Shown here: positions 33,760 through 45,600 of the stretch, piece after piece
Layout: each line of letters begins with the position of its first letter
Numbering within the stretch: position 1 is the first letter of the stretch
Assembly (NCBI GenBank): GCA_040768665.1
Contig: JAXGMN010000060.1
Location: 13,611-77,610 of the forward strand
From: JABWBD01 sp040768665
GTDB taxonomy: Bacteria; Planctomycetota; Planctomycetia; Pirellulales; Thermoguttaceae
Direction of reading: 5' to 3'
Length of the DNA stretch: 64,000 nt
The notes under the pieces: generated by a model
The model's database searches: none
Told to the model about the DNA's origin: nothing
What the model saw: the letters and a program-made list of their open reading frames with translations, nothing else
Position numbers and translations under genes: made by a program

Positions 33760-35244
33760 ATGACGCGACTGTTCCAATCCGAAGACGCCGAGGGATGCAC
33801 CTGTGGCTGTGACCGGAGAGATTTCCTCTCGGCCATCGGCATGGCTGCCGGCACGCTTGCTTTTCACGCGGTCCAGACGCGAGCGGACAACCCCGAACCG
33901 CCGCCGCAAAAAACCCCCGCGGTCGTCCGCGCGGTTTTTCTCTATCCGCCCTCTCAGACCTTCGGCGGCCCTGATGGCTGGTGGAGTTGGCCCGGCAACG
34001 AGTTCGACGCCGAGAATCGCCACAAACAGTACGCCGCCGCTCTTGGTGCGGCGGCGGAGAAGATGGGAATAAGAATCGTCTGCGACGGATCTGCCGTGTC
34101 CAACGCCGAGGATGCCCAAAAGGTCGCCCGAGAGGTTCAGGCTGCCAGGCCCGACGGCCTGCTTTTGATTATGTTTTACAACCGCAGCCTCGGCGACGCG
34201 GATCTCCTTTTGAAAACCGCCGAGGAACTGGACATTCCCGCTGTGTTCTTCGTCGGTCTGGGCGTGAAGCACGGATCGGTGGCCCAGTACCGCCGGCCGG
34301 GCGTTTACTTCATTCAGTCGCTCGACAACCTGGAGGCAATCCAATACGGTCTGCGGATGATCCATGCCAGGAAGCGGATGAGTCAGGCGTGCCTGCTAAG
34401 CATCACCGAGGCCCCCGAACCCCGCGAAGGAACCGAGGCATTCTTCGGCACCACCGTTCGCGTGATTCCCTTCGCCCGTTATGCCGAGGAGTTTCACAAG
34501 GTCTCGATCGGCGAGGAGGGGAAGGCCCTGATTGCTTCCGTCACGGGCGGCGCCAAGGAGATCCGTGGCATCACCCAGGAGTCCTTGGACAATGCCGCGC
34601 GCGCCCACCTGGCGCTGAAAAAGCTCCTCGCCGACGAGCAGGCCGACGGCGTGACGATGAACTGCCTGAGGCGCGGAATGCTCAAGCCGTGCATCAGCTT
34701 CGCCACGCTGAACGGACAGCTCATTCCCGCCGCATGCGAAAACGACCTGCCCGCCGTCTACACGCAGTTGCTCGGCCAGTTGCTCACCGGGCGGCCGGGC
34801 TTCCAGCATAACCCGTGCTACGATACGGAGAAAAACCACTACTACGCATCTCACTGCACCTGCGCCACGAAGCTTTACGGTCCCGATGGAGCCGAACTGC
34901 CTTACCTGCTTCGCCGCTTTGCGCACACCAACGAAGGGAGCTGCGCAATCCAGGTCTTCTGGAGTCCCGGCGACCCGGTCACCATGGTCCGCTACTATCC
35001 GGGCGACCCGCCGTCGCTCGACGTGTACGCGGGCAAGGTCGTCGCATCGCATCCCATGCCGCCTGCCGCGGGATGCACGACGAACGTCGAAATCGAACTC
35101 GGCGACCGCGACGACGCCTGCATGGTCCGCGGACACCACAACCTGCTTTTCTGCGGAGACTACGCCCGGCAGTTCCGCCTCTTCGCCCAGCTCTACAAGA
35201 TGAAGCTGGTCGACAGCGGATTCCGCGGCCCGTGGCCGGTATAA
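33760..35244 (+). CDS. Tat-exported sugar-isomerase-like protein
   Basis: 494 residues from the ATG at 33760, preceded by AAAGGG; the longer open frame upstream lacks a ribosome site. The leader CDRRDFLSAIGMAAGTLAFH is a twin-arginine-type signal. The body resembles the L-fucose/L-arabinose isomerase fold: an N-terminal Rossmann-like region (GIRIVCDGSAVSNAEDAQKV, DGLLLIMFYNRS, IPAVFFVGLG), a middle domain and a C-terminal region with CENDLPAVYTQLLGQLLTG, HCTCATKLYGPDG and VRGHHNLLFCGDY. Glu/Asp/His residues in these segments would fit the metal site. An exported isomerase is odd, and many planctomycete relatives have no assigned activity. Confidence 0.65.
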   Translation: MTRLFQSEDAEGCTCGCDRRDFLSAIGMAAGTLAFHAVQTRADNPEPPPQKTPAVVRAVFLYPPSQTFGGPDGWWSWPGNEFDAENRHKQYAAALGAAAEKMGIRIVCDGSAVSNAEDAQKVAREVQAARPDGLLLIMFYNRSLGDADLLLKTAEELDIPAVFFVGLGVKHGSVAQYRRPGVYFIQSLDNLEAIQYGLRMIHARKRMSQACLLSITEAPEPREGTEAFFGTTVRVIPFARYAEEFHKVSIGEEGKALIASVTGGAKEIRGITQESLDNAARAHLALKKLLADEQADGVTMNCLRRGMLKPCISFATLNGQLIPAACENDLPAVYTQLLGQLLTGRPGFQHNPCYDTEKNHYYASHCTCATKLYGPDGAELPYLLRRFAHTNEGSCAIQVFWSPGDPVTMVRYYPGDPPSLDVYAGKVVASHPMPPAAGCTTNVEIELGDRDDACMVRGHHNLLFCGDYARQFRLFAQLYKMKLVDSGFRGPWPV

Positions 35245-35277
35245 GCCACCGGGCCGCCTCGACCACGATCCGGTCGT

Positions 35278-36021
35278 CTACTGGGCGACCTTTCCCGTGG
35301 CAGCCCACTCCGCGCCGCGGGCAACAAGCTGCCGCACTGCCGGGTTCAGGATCGCCTTGGCGTCGTGGCCGAACGCGTTGTGCACGACCCGGCCCTTGCC
35401 GTACGGCCGCGTGAAAACCAACGGCTCGGTGCGCCCGCTCCAGTCGGAGTCGGCGGTGACGAGCACGTGGATCTCTTCGTCGCCCAGAAGCTTCGCGTAC
35501 AACTCGTCGTCGACGTCGAAATCGCCGATCCCCTTGGTGATCGGGTGCTCGCGGTCGACCACCTTGGAGCGGAACACGCTCCGCGGCCCGTGCCCCGACT
35601 TGCCCATCACCCAGTGCCGCCCGCAGAGCTTACCGAACTCTTCCCATTCCTTGAAGGACGCGCTGGCCAGGTGCTGCACGTAAAAACCTTTGCCGTTCTT
35701 GACGAACTCCAGGAGGTTTTCTTGAGCCTGCGCGGTGATCGAGGGAAGACTGCGGTTGTACAGCGTGAACACGATCACGTCGTAGTTGTCCAGGGCCGCC
35801 TTCGATTCCAGGATCAACGGATCCTCGCTGGCCCGGACCTCGAACCGGCCCGACGCCTCCAGGGCCTCGCGCGTCGAAGCCGCGATCTCCTTCCAATTGT
35901 GCGAGGCTACATCGTCACCGGTAATCAGCAGAGCCTTGATCTTTGCTTCCTCCGCCACGGCCGTCGACACCGCGGCCAACACGACTGACAGGACGATCAA
36001 AACGGACGCGATGCGCTGCAT
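35278..36021 (-). CDS. Secreted ThuA-like (trehalose-utilisation) domain protein
   Basis: 247 residues; GAAGGAG precedes the ATG at 36021 and a signal peptide follows (ASVLIVLSVVLAAVSTAVAE). The ThuA-like, glutamine-amidotransferase-type fold is shown by IKALLITGDDVASHNWKE, LDNYDVIVFTLYNRS, LLEFVKNGKGFYVQHLASAS, RPYGKGRVVHNAFGHDAKAI and the final VRQLVARGAEWAATG. The family is common in exported carbohydrate clusters of planctomycetes and Bacteroidetes; its reaction is not established. A longer open frame upstream passes through a degenerate MITE and is rejected. Confidence 0.88.
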   Translation of the reverse strand: MQRIASVLIVLSVVLAAVSTAVAEEAKIKALLITGDDVASHNWKEIAASTREALEASGRFEVRASEDPLILESKAALDNYDVIVFTLYNRSLPSITAQAQENLLEFVKNGKGFYVQHLASASFKEWEEFGKLCGRHWVMGKSGHGPRSVFRSKVVDREHPITKGIGDFDVDDELYAKLLGDEEIHVLVTADSDWSGRTEPLVFTRPYGKGRVVHNAFGHDAKAILNPAVRQLVARGAEWAATGKVAQ

Positions 36022-36137
36022 GGATAGCTCCTTCAAAAGGGAAAAACGACTCATCAGCCCAGACTGCCCATTGTAGTCCGGGCCTTGCCGACTGCAAGGG
36101 CTCGAGCGGCTTGCTGCCGCGACCTCCCCGATTCGCC

Positions 36138-36210
36138 GTAACCGTTGACGAGGCAAGACGGAGGGGGTGAGTTCCAGGTTTTCGGAGAAGAGCTTTGCCG
36201 CCAAAATGCA
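36138..36210. mobile_element. Degenerate half copy of MITE family 1
   Basis: Starts gtaaccgttgacg and continues gttttcggagaagagctttg and ccgccaaaatgc, matching one arm of the copies at 7781 and 33313 (read from the end at 33434). The second arm is missing, and the sequence runs into a remnant of a giant-protein gene at 36211. Confidence 0.6.
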
Positions 36211-36243
36211 TACGTCGACCGGGTCTTTGCCTGGTGGGAATGA
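36211..36243 (+). pseudogene. Remnant of a giant-protein 3' end (FAWWE tail)
   Basis: Ten codons read YVDRVFAWWE and a TGA stop. The two giant genes end VDMVFAWWE (52459) and VDQIFAWWE (60587), so this looks like the last codons of a third, otherwise deleted paralogue. It is joined directly to a half MITE. The rest of the gap to 36673 shows no gene. Confidence 0.55.
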
Positions 36244-36673
36244 TGCGTCTTCAGGAGGTGCATGGGTAGTTTGCCTCAAAAACCATCGGGCCGGGACTGA
36301 CTTGCTCGCGACTCGTCTCGCAAGCTCGAATGGCATCACCTTTTGGAGGTATATTGACTTCCGGCTCCTTGATGCATCAATTCCTGGACAAATGCGACAC
36401 AGCACGAGTACCGTGGCTACGGCACGGCTTGCGAAACAGGAAAGTGGCTGAAATTGGCGCCATCCGACGATGCCCCGGTCGGTTGGCGCACCTGCGGTGC
36501 GCAAGGATGCACGCACACCCTGATACGAGCATGACCAACTTGGTTGTGCTCTTTGAGGACGCATTGGTCCGCTAATAGGCCTCATTCTCTGTGATTCGGC
36601 CGGATCACCGGTATACCGGCTTCTGTCGTCTGTTGGCGGCATTTGCATAGGTCGAATTGCGAAAGGACGGGGC

Positions 36674-39600
36674 ATGTCGACACAATCTTGGCTGCGGACG
36701 TTCGCTTGCGCGCTTTGGCAAGATACCAAGTCGAGGAATCGGAGACCACAGAGACGGCGCACGTGTCCTTCCAGGCATGGCGACCTTGTTCTCGAACTAC
36801 TGGAAGATCGCAGACTCCTCTCCGTTCTCGGGTACTCAACGTACTGGGGCGGCAGCCGCAATGAAACCGCGGGCGGCATCGCCACCGACTCCGATGGCAA
36901 TACGTACGTGGCGGGAACCACGTATTCGGCGAACTTGCCCGGCAGCAGCGGTCCGGACTTGCAAGTCGGGCGTGCCTTTGTGACCAAGTTCACCGCTTCG
37001 GGCCAGGTCGCCTATTCGACCATACTCGGCCCGACCCCGAAGTGGGATGATACAGGGTTCGCCGAGTCGAAGGGCTTCGACCTGGTGATTGGGCCCGACG
37101 ACTTGCCGCTTGTCAGCTTCGAGACGTTTGAGACGCAAACCGTCAGCGGGTTCCCGCTCCCCGGGCCGCGCTTCCTGCACGTTGCAAAGCTCTCGGACGT
37201 AGGGGTACCGACGTTCGACACGATTGCGCCGGTGCTCGACGTCGCGGATCACTTGGCGCCCTATAGTTTCACGGCCGTTCATCTCGCTGTCGACGACACG
37301 GGTGGAGCGTATGCGGCGTACACCGCGCTGCGAGAGACGTTCGGCGGCGGAGTTGCGCTCGATCCCTACATTACGAAGGTGGCGCCGAACGGTGCCGTCG
37401 AGTTCACCGAAGCGTTGCTGATCTCGGTCGGTGATCTCGCTCTGGATAACGAGCGGAACATTTACGTGGCCACCACCACCAGTCTCAACGATCTGCCCGT
37501 TACGGCCGGCGCATTTCAGCCCGAGAAGAACGCCGTCAATCCTGACCGGACGGACATTTGGATCGCCAAACTCGATCCGACCGCGTCCGCCCTGCTTGGC
37601 GCTACCTACCTTGGCGGAGCGCACAACGACACGATCGGGGCTTTGGCGATCAGCCCGAACCAAACCGGGCTGGTCTATCTCGTCGGTACGACGGAGTCGG
37701 ACGACTTTCCTGTTCAGAACCCGCTCCAGCCGAGGCCGACTCCGGATTCGGGCATCGGCGATACGGAATTCTCCACCGATGCCTTTGTCGCGGCGCTCGA
37801 CCTGACCGTTTCGCCGGAAGTGTCCACTATGAAGTTGCTGTCCTCCACCTATTTTGGAGGCAGCCGAGGTGATTTCCTCACCGACGTCGCGATAGACGCT
37901 GCGGGCAGTGTGTACGTGGTTGGATCGACGAACTCAGCCGATTTGCCGCTGGCCAACCCGCTCCAGCCGGCGTGGAACGACGGGCCCATTTTCCACGAGC
38001 TTGGTTCTGCGATCGTGGCCCACGACCTGATCGCGGCCAAGTTCGACGCCTCGTTGACCGGGCTGGAGTTCTCGACCTACTTGGGCGGCAGCGGCCACGA
38101 CTACCAGGCCCGACTGGCTGTTGATCCGAACGGGACGATCCACGTCGCCGCTCATTCGGCAGGCAAAGTGCATGACATCAACGGCAATGCCGTCTCGACG
38201 GCGGACTTTCCCGTTTTGAATGCCGTGCAGACGACATTCGGTGGCGGCGATCCCGGGCTCGGCAGTCTGGAAACCGACGCCGTCGTACTGGCGATCGGGC
38301 AGCGGGGTGTGGTTTCGGGAATCGGCTCGCGGGCAACGCTGGGACGTGAATTCAACGACATCGTCGCCAATTTCAACAGTTTCCGGCACACGGCAAGTCC
38401 CGACGACTTTACCGCGACGATCCACTGGGGCGACGGAACGACCTCCGCCGGTACGGTTTCGCGTCCCAGTTCGGGCATTCCAACCTTCCTCGTCTCCGGG
38501 ACGCACGTCTACAACACACCGGGGGCGTTTCCGGTGGTCGTCGAGGTTGAGGATCACTTGGCGCCGAAACTTTCGCCGATCCGCAATATCAATGTTTCAC
38601 GAAACGACATGAGCCAGACGGGCGGCTCGATTGCCGTTGATCCGACCGATCCGAGTCGTTTGTTTGCGGCGATGACGGACGAGCAAGGGGTCGCCAACGC
38701 GGCGTCGGGCAGCGACGGCGGCATCCTCGTCGCCACGAGCCGTAACGGCGGCCAGACGTGGACCCCTCGCGTCATCGGCAATGCGGCCGATGAGGTTCTG
38801 CCGCGGGCGGCGGGCGACCCCGACGTGCTGTTCGACGATTTCGGCAACCTGTTCCTGGCTTACCGGGGCGTCGAAGGAAACAACATCGTCGTCGCCTGGA
38901 GCACCGACGGAGGCGCCACGTTCGAGGCAGCCGCTTTCGAGGAATTGGTACCGCCGGGCAGCACGGGCGGCACCGGAACATCGGCGGTCGGCAGCCCGAA
39001 GCTCGCCTTCGGCGCCGCCAACCACGAGATTTGGGTTGCGTTCGAGGATCTTGCCAATGGGCTCATCCTTGCGGCGGGCGCGGGGGTTGGCGGTGTCGGC
39101 GATGTGGGCAGTTTTGCTTTGAAAACGGTGTCCGGGTCGAACGACGGCGCGTCAAGCGATATCGCGATCGGTCCCAACGGCGAAGTGGCGGTGATCTGGC
39201 AAGCGGTTCCGGTCGGCGCGAGCACGGCCCAACTCCTTGCCAGTTTCGATCTCGACGGGCTCGGCACGGGCGAGTTCGCCATGCCAACTACCGTGGACAC
39301 GAGCACCACCAACGGCGAACTCACGACGCCCGCCCAACAGAGTCCGGTGCCGCTCGGGGCGACACTCGCGTGGGATACGAGCGACGGCCCGCATCGCGGC
39401 CGCCTGTACGCCGCCTATGTGGACATGGCCGACGACGTCGCCAGCGGCGGTCCGGAACTGACCCTCCTGACGACGTTTACGGACGATCTGGGCGTCGATT
39501 GGAGCGACCCGAGTCGCGTCACGCTCGATGCCCAGTTCCAGAGCATGTTTCTGCCGTCGATCGCGCTGGATCCCGAGACCGGCAACGTTGCCGTCGGATG

Positions 39601-42600
39601 GTACGGCACGCGCGGCCCACTCGGCACGGTCGTGACTGCCGCCGATTTCTTCGTCGCTACGACCACGGATGGTCAAGCGTTTTCGGAACCGCAGCAGGTA
39701 AACGCTGGTGCGATGGATGCCTTCGATCCAGCGTTGTCGGCGTATGGCATGGCAAATGGATTTGGGGAAGCGCCTTCCATGGCATTCTTGAACCGGCGGC
39801 TCTACCCGGTCTGGTCGGACAACAGTGCGCTGGGCGGTGAGAACTACTACCCGTCGCAATTCGAAGTCGCGACGTCCATCGTCGGCGTGATCGACGTCCG
39901 GGTGCCTCCGGTTGCGATTCGACCGCGGGCAATCCATGCGATCCGAGGCGAGACGTTCGACGGCACGGTCGCAACGTTCACGCATCCGGACGGCGGCCTG
40001 AGACCCGGCGATTTCACCGCGATGATCCATTGGGGGGACGGCGCCGAATCCCCCGGCACGATCACTCAGCCCGGCGGACCCAACACCGAGTTCTCCGTGA
40101 GCGGAAGCCATGTCTTCGCAGATGCCGGGGCGTTTCCGGTCTGGATCGAAGTACACGACAACGTTCACAACCTCGCAGCCACTCCGGTCAGCAGCGTCAA
40201 CGCAGAACGGGGCTCGCAGGCCGAGGCCACGATCGCCATCGACCCGACGAATCCCGACCGCGTGTTCGCCGCCGGCGTCCACGTGAACTTCCAGTGGCCG
40301 ATCGGGATCCCGGTCGCTACGAGCGAGGACGGCGGCGTCACTTGGACTTCCGGCACGATTGCGGATGGCAGCGACGGACTTCCCCCTTCGATCGGCGACC
40401 CCAAAGTGGTGTTCGATCAGTACGGCAACCTGTTCCTCACCTATCTCACACCAAGTCCCCAGCGCGACGTCGTCGTGCTGCTTTCGACCAATGGCGGCCA
40501 GGATTTCACGCTGTTGGCCACGTTCACCGACGTGGACGGGGCCGACCAGCCTTCGATTGCCGTCGGTCCTGGTGAAGGCGGCACGGAGGGGAGTGTCTGG
40601 CTGACCTGGGAGCGCGGCCAACACCCATTCCAGATCATCATGGCGGCCGGGGCGCCGGTGCACGGGCTGGGCGCCGTCGGCGGATTCGGCCAGCGACTCG
40701 TTGCGCCACTCTCCGCCGACGGGTTCTATCGCAATTTCGGCGACATCGCCGTCGGGCCCGACGGCCAGGTGCTCCTTACTTACGTCAAAGGTGTCCCGGG
40801 TGCAACGCTGGTCGGGCCGGCCGAGGTCGTGGTCCACCTCGACCCGGACGGCCTCGGCCTCGAGCCGTTCGGATCGGCGGTCGTCGCATCGACCGTGAAC
40901 ATCGGCGCGAACCTGCCGATCCCCGCTCAGGCGGTTCGCACGATCGATACCGAGGGCAATCTCGCCTGGGACCGCAGCGAGGGTGGGCACCGCGGGCGCG
41001 TCTACCTCGTCTACACCGACTCGCCGGCCGTGGGTAGTGCCGATACCGACATCTTCATTCGAGCCTCGGACGATAATGGGCAGAACTGGGGCGAGCCGAT
41101 CCAGGTCCATGATGACGACCCGCTGAGCCAGTTCCTGCCCTCCGTGGCGGTCGATCAGAGCAGCGGGAATGTCGGCGTCGGCTGGCACACGGCCGTCGAG
41201 CCGGCGAACGTCCGCACGCGATTCGCGGCCACGCTGAGCGACGACGGCGGCTCCAACTTCCGGCTGGCGTACGCGGTCAGCCCCGGCGACTCCGACGCCA
41301 CCAATCCGGCGATCGACCCTCGCGGGGCAAACTTCCAGTACGGCGACTATACGGGGATCGCATTCGTCGACGGCGTGTTGCAGCCGATCTGGGCGGACAA
41401 CAGCGCCGAGTTGGCCGCGAATCCGGACCCCCCTCGCTTCGATCTGGCCAACGCGCGGATCGCCGTGGCCGAGGTCACCCGCGCCCCGCTGGTCGTCGAA
41501 ACTTTCGACGTCGAGGACGTGGAAGGCAACGAGTTCACCGCAGAGGTCGCGACTTTCACCGATCCGGAAGGTGGTGGCGCCGCGAGCGACTACAAGGCAA
41601 TGATTCATTGGGGCGACGGCAGCGAGGATTCCGAGGGAACCATCCAGCAGCAGCCCGATGGCTCGTTCAACGTGCTCGGCACGCACCAATACGAGGACTT
41701 TGGCACCTGGTCGATCAGCATCACGATCACGGGGAACCGCACTCGAGGCGAAGGCACCGCGACGGCGACCATCGAAAACGCGCCTTTGGACGTGGTGATC
41801 CCGGCCGGCCTCCGCGTGGTCCGCGAGATGGAGTTCACCAAGGTTGTCGCCACGCTCAGCGATCTCAACCTCAAGAGCACCGCCTCCGATGTTATTGTCA
41901 CGATCGAGTGGGGCGACGGCTCCGGATCGCTTGCCACGCTGGAACTCCAGCCGGGCAGCGGCGAGGCCGGCGCTCCCAATACCTTCAACATTTCCGGCAC
42001 GCACAAGTATCTCTCGGAAGAGACCTTCACGATCAACGTGTCGGTCCTGGAAAGGGAAAGCGGACAAGTGCTCGCCAGGCAGGGCGAGCTGGTAAGCGGC
42101 GATCCGCCGCTGATCGTCAATCCCGGACAATTCCTCGACATCGAAGCCCTGGCGGGGATCAACACGGGTGACCTCGTGCTGGTCACCTTCGAGCGTCCCG
42201 ACGACATCGAAGTGCCGCTGGACACGACGGTGGGCGAATACACGGCCACGATCAACTGGGGTGACGGCAACGTCGATGCGGGCATCACGCCGTTTGTGAC
42301 CAGTGAAGATGTCACCGTCGTCGGCCGCCACACCTATACCACTGTGGGCGAATACTTCCCGACAGTCACGCTGGTGGACGATAGCGGCGGTTTCTTTTCC
42401 GCCCCCTTGATCGCCACCGTCGAACTCGACGTCACCAGCGTGGTCCGCGCGGTCGGCTCCGGCCTGATCTACAATCCGGCGACCGAGCGGTTCGTCGGCG
42501 AGCTAACCATCACGAACACGAGCGGGGCGGACCTCCCGGGGCCGTTCTTTGCCGTGTTCCACGACCTCCCGGAAGGCGTGACGCTCGCCAATATCACCGA

Positions 42601-45600
42601 CGTGACGGGCGAAGAAGATCCGCTGGCGAAAGTGAGCGTACTCAAGCTGCAGCCGGGCGAGTCGCTCGATCCGATACCCCTGGAGTTCGACAACCCGGGC
42701 CGCGTGCCGATCACGTATCGCGTGCAGGTGTTCGACGGCATCCGGTCAAGCCCCAGCGCGGCGGCGTCTCTTTCGTTCGAACCAAATCTCGGCCAGACCG
42801 ATGCCCAGGTGGCCTTCGTCGCACGCGGCTCGAATTACGCGATCTTCCTGACCCCCGATCGCGCGGCACTTGGCCTTGGGGGAACCTCCGATGGCGACAG
42901 TGCCGCCGTGCATATGCTGTGGCTGGGCGGAAACGAGTCGCCGAGTGTGATCGCGATGGAACCGCAGACGGGCACGAGCAACTACTTGATCGGTTCCGAC
43001 CCGTCCGGCTGGATCACGAGCGTACCGCAGTACGGCCGGATCCGTTACGAATCGGTCTACGACCGAATCGACCTGGACTATTACGGCCGCGCCGGCGAGT
43101 TGGAGTACGACTGGATCGTGCGGCCGGGTGGCGATCCCAACGACATTATCATGCAGTTCGCCGGCGCGGAGAGGATGACCATCGACAGCGCCGGCAACCT
43201 GCGGCTCACCGTCGCCGACAGCGAACTCGTGGAGCGTGCGCCGCGGGTGTACCAGGAAATCGCCGGCCAACGGATCGATATTGCCGGCAGCTACGTCATC
43301 CACCCCGACGGCACGGTCGGATTCGCACTTGCCGCCTATGATCCGGCGGAAACGCTCGTGATCGACCCGGTACTGATCTACTCGACTTTTTTCGGCCCCG
43401 ACGCCACAGCGCAGGATGTTGTCGTGGATGACGGCGGCAACGCCTACATCACGGGCACAACCGTCGCCATCGACTTTCCGACCAGCGCCGGAGTGTTCCA
43501 GGAAGAATCGATCGACGCGCCGGATCTCGTGGATCCACTCGGCCGATTCTATTCGCGCGTGGACGCTTTTGTGCTCAAGGTGGATCCCAAGGGTGTACCG
43601 ATTTTTTCGACCTATCTGAGCGGCAACTATGACGACATCGGCAACGCGATCGCAGTGGACGCGGCGGGCTACGTGTATGTGGCCGGCAACACGACGTCGA
43701 CCATGTTTCCGACACAGAACGCGTTTCAGGCAAACCACGCCGACGATCGCGAGAGCGAAGGTTTCCTCACGCTGACTTCCGACGTATTCCTGACCAAGCT
43801 CAGCCCCGACGGCTCGCGCGCGGAGTTTTCGACCTATCTCGGCGGCCAAGGCAACGATTTTCCCAGTGGGATAGCCGTCGATGCGACCGGGGCGGTGTAC
43901 GTTGTCGGCTCCACGGCAGCAGCGGATTTCCCCACAAAGAACGCCGTGGCGCCGTTCCACCCGTTTGACGCGTTCGTCACCAAGTTCGATCCGTCCGGAT
44001 CGTCGCTGGCCTTCTCGACGTTTCTGGGTGGCACGGGCGTCGATGAAGCGGTCGGGATCGTGCTGGACGCATCGGGCGGCATTACGGTGGTCGGCAATAC
44101 GACGTCCTTCGATCTGCCCACGCGCAACGCGTTGTTCGACGAGTACAAGCCGTACACCGGTCCCGACCTGATCACCGCATTAGACATGTTCGTGGCCCGT
44201 TTGCCGGCAGACGGCTCCGCGCTGGACGTACTCACGTATCTGGGCGGCACGGGTGGCGATGAGGCATTCGACATTGCCAGGGATAACACAGGAAACATCT
44301 ATCTCGGCGGCCAGACCTGGTCGCAAGACTTGCCGCTGGTCAATCCGCTGCAAGGCTCGCTCAACGGTCAGTTCGATGGTTTCGTGGTCAAGCTCGCTCC
44401 GGATCTGGCGAGCATTCTGTACAGCACATACCTGGGCGGCAGCGGCCGGGAGTCCGACGGGTTTCGGGTCTTCGACGCAGTTCACGATATCGCCGTCGAC
44501 GCGCTGGGAAACCTCATCGTGGCGGGCGAAACCGATTCGGCGGATCTGCCCGTCGTCGCCGGGATCCAGCCCGAACTGGCGGGAGAGAGCGATTGGTTCC
44601 TCGCATCGCTTAATGCGGCCGGCTCCGCGGTGAATTATCTGACCTACTTCGGAGGCGCCGACTACGATTACCTGAACGCGATGGCAATTGATCGCGCGGG
44701 GACAGCGGTGATGGCCGGCAGGACCCTCTCGGGCCTGAATCTTGCGTTCGACTTTCCCACGTTCCGCGCGTTCGACAACACGGTAGGAACAACCGAATTC
44801 TTCGCGAACCGGATGGTTTTCGCCAAAGTTGCATCCGAGCCGCCGCCCGGCTTCAACCGGCTGGAGCTGGTCCATCGGACGATCGAGGCGATCGAGGGCT
44901 CCACACCGTTCGACGGCTTGGTCGCCTCCATTATCACCGTCGGAAGTGAAACGGCGGAAGACTTCACTGCCTCGATCGACTGGGGCGACGGAACCGTGAG
45001 CGCCGGGACCGTCGAGCCGGGGCCCGATCCGGGGATTCCCGGCCGGCGGCAGTTCAGCGTGCTCGGTTCGCACCTTTACGAGGACGTGGGGCTCTACGAC
45101 GTAGTGGTCACGGTCCGTGACTCGGCGGGCAATCTCGCGACGGCAACCAGCACGCCCGCGCCGCAGCATGGCGAGGACCATGCCCTGTACCACGTGGTGA
45201 TCGACACCACGTCGCTCGCCGGCCAGTCGGGACGGTTCAGCGTGCAGTTCAATCCGGGGGCTGTGCCCGGTGCACCGGATGCGGAATTGACGCTCACCGG
45301 GTTCAACGCGCCGGGGGGCGTGCTTACTGCCGACGTCGAGACCGAAGGCGCTGCATCCGGCAACTTGGCCGTTGGCGCCACGCTCCAGCCCACGTCGCTT
45401 CTGAATCGGCTCACGCAAGGGCTAACGTTCGGCCAGCGGATCGAGCTGGATGTCCGCATCGCCGGCGACGCGATCGCCGACCCTTCCGTGGAACCATTTG
45501 GCAACGCGGTGGGGTTCCAGTTGCTCGCTGCCGATGGAGTAACACCGCTGCGGACGGTGGACGCCAGCGGCGCGGTGCTCACCGTGGCGGTCGATGCGGA

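Noticed and set aside
39152..42331. 1,059-codon minus-strand open frame inside the first giant gene
   Set aside because: It is a shadow of the PKD and BNR domains on the plus strand; the Arg/Val-rich translation shows no domain.
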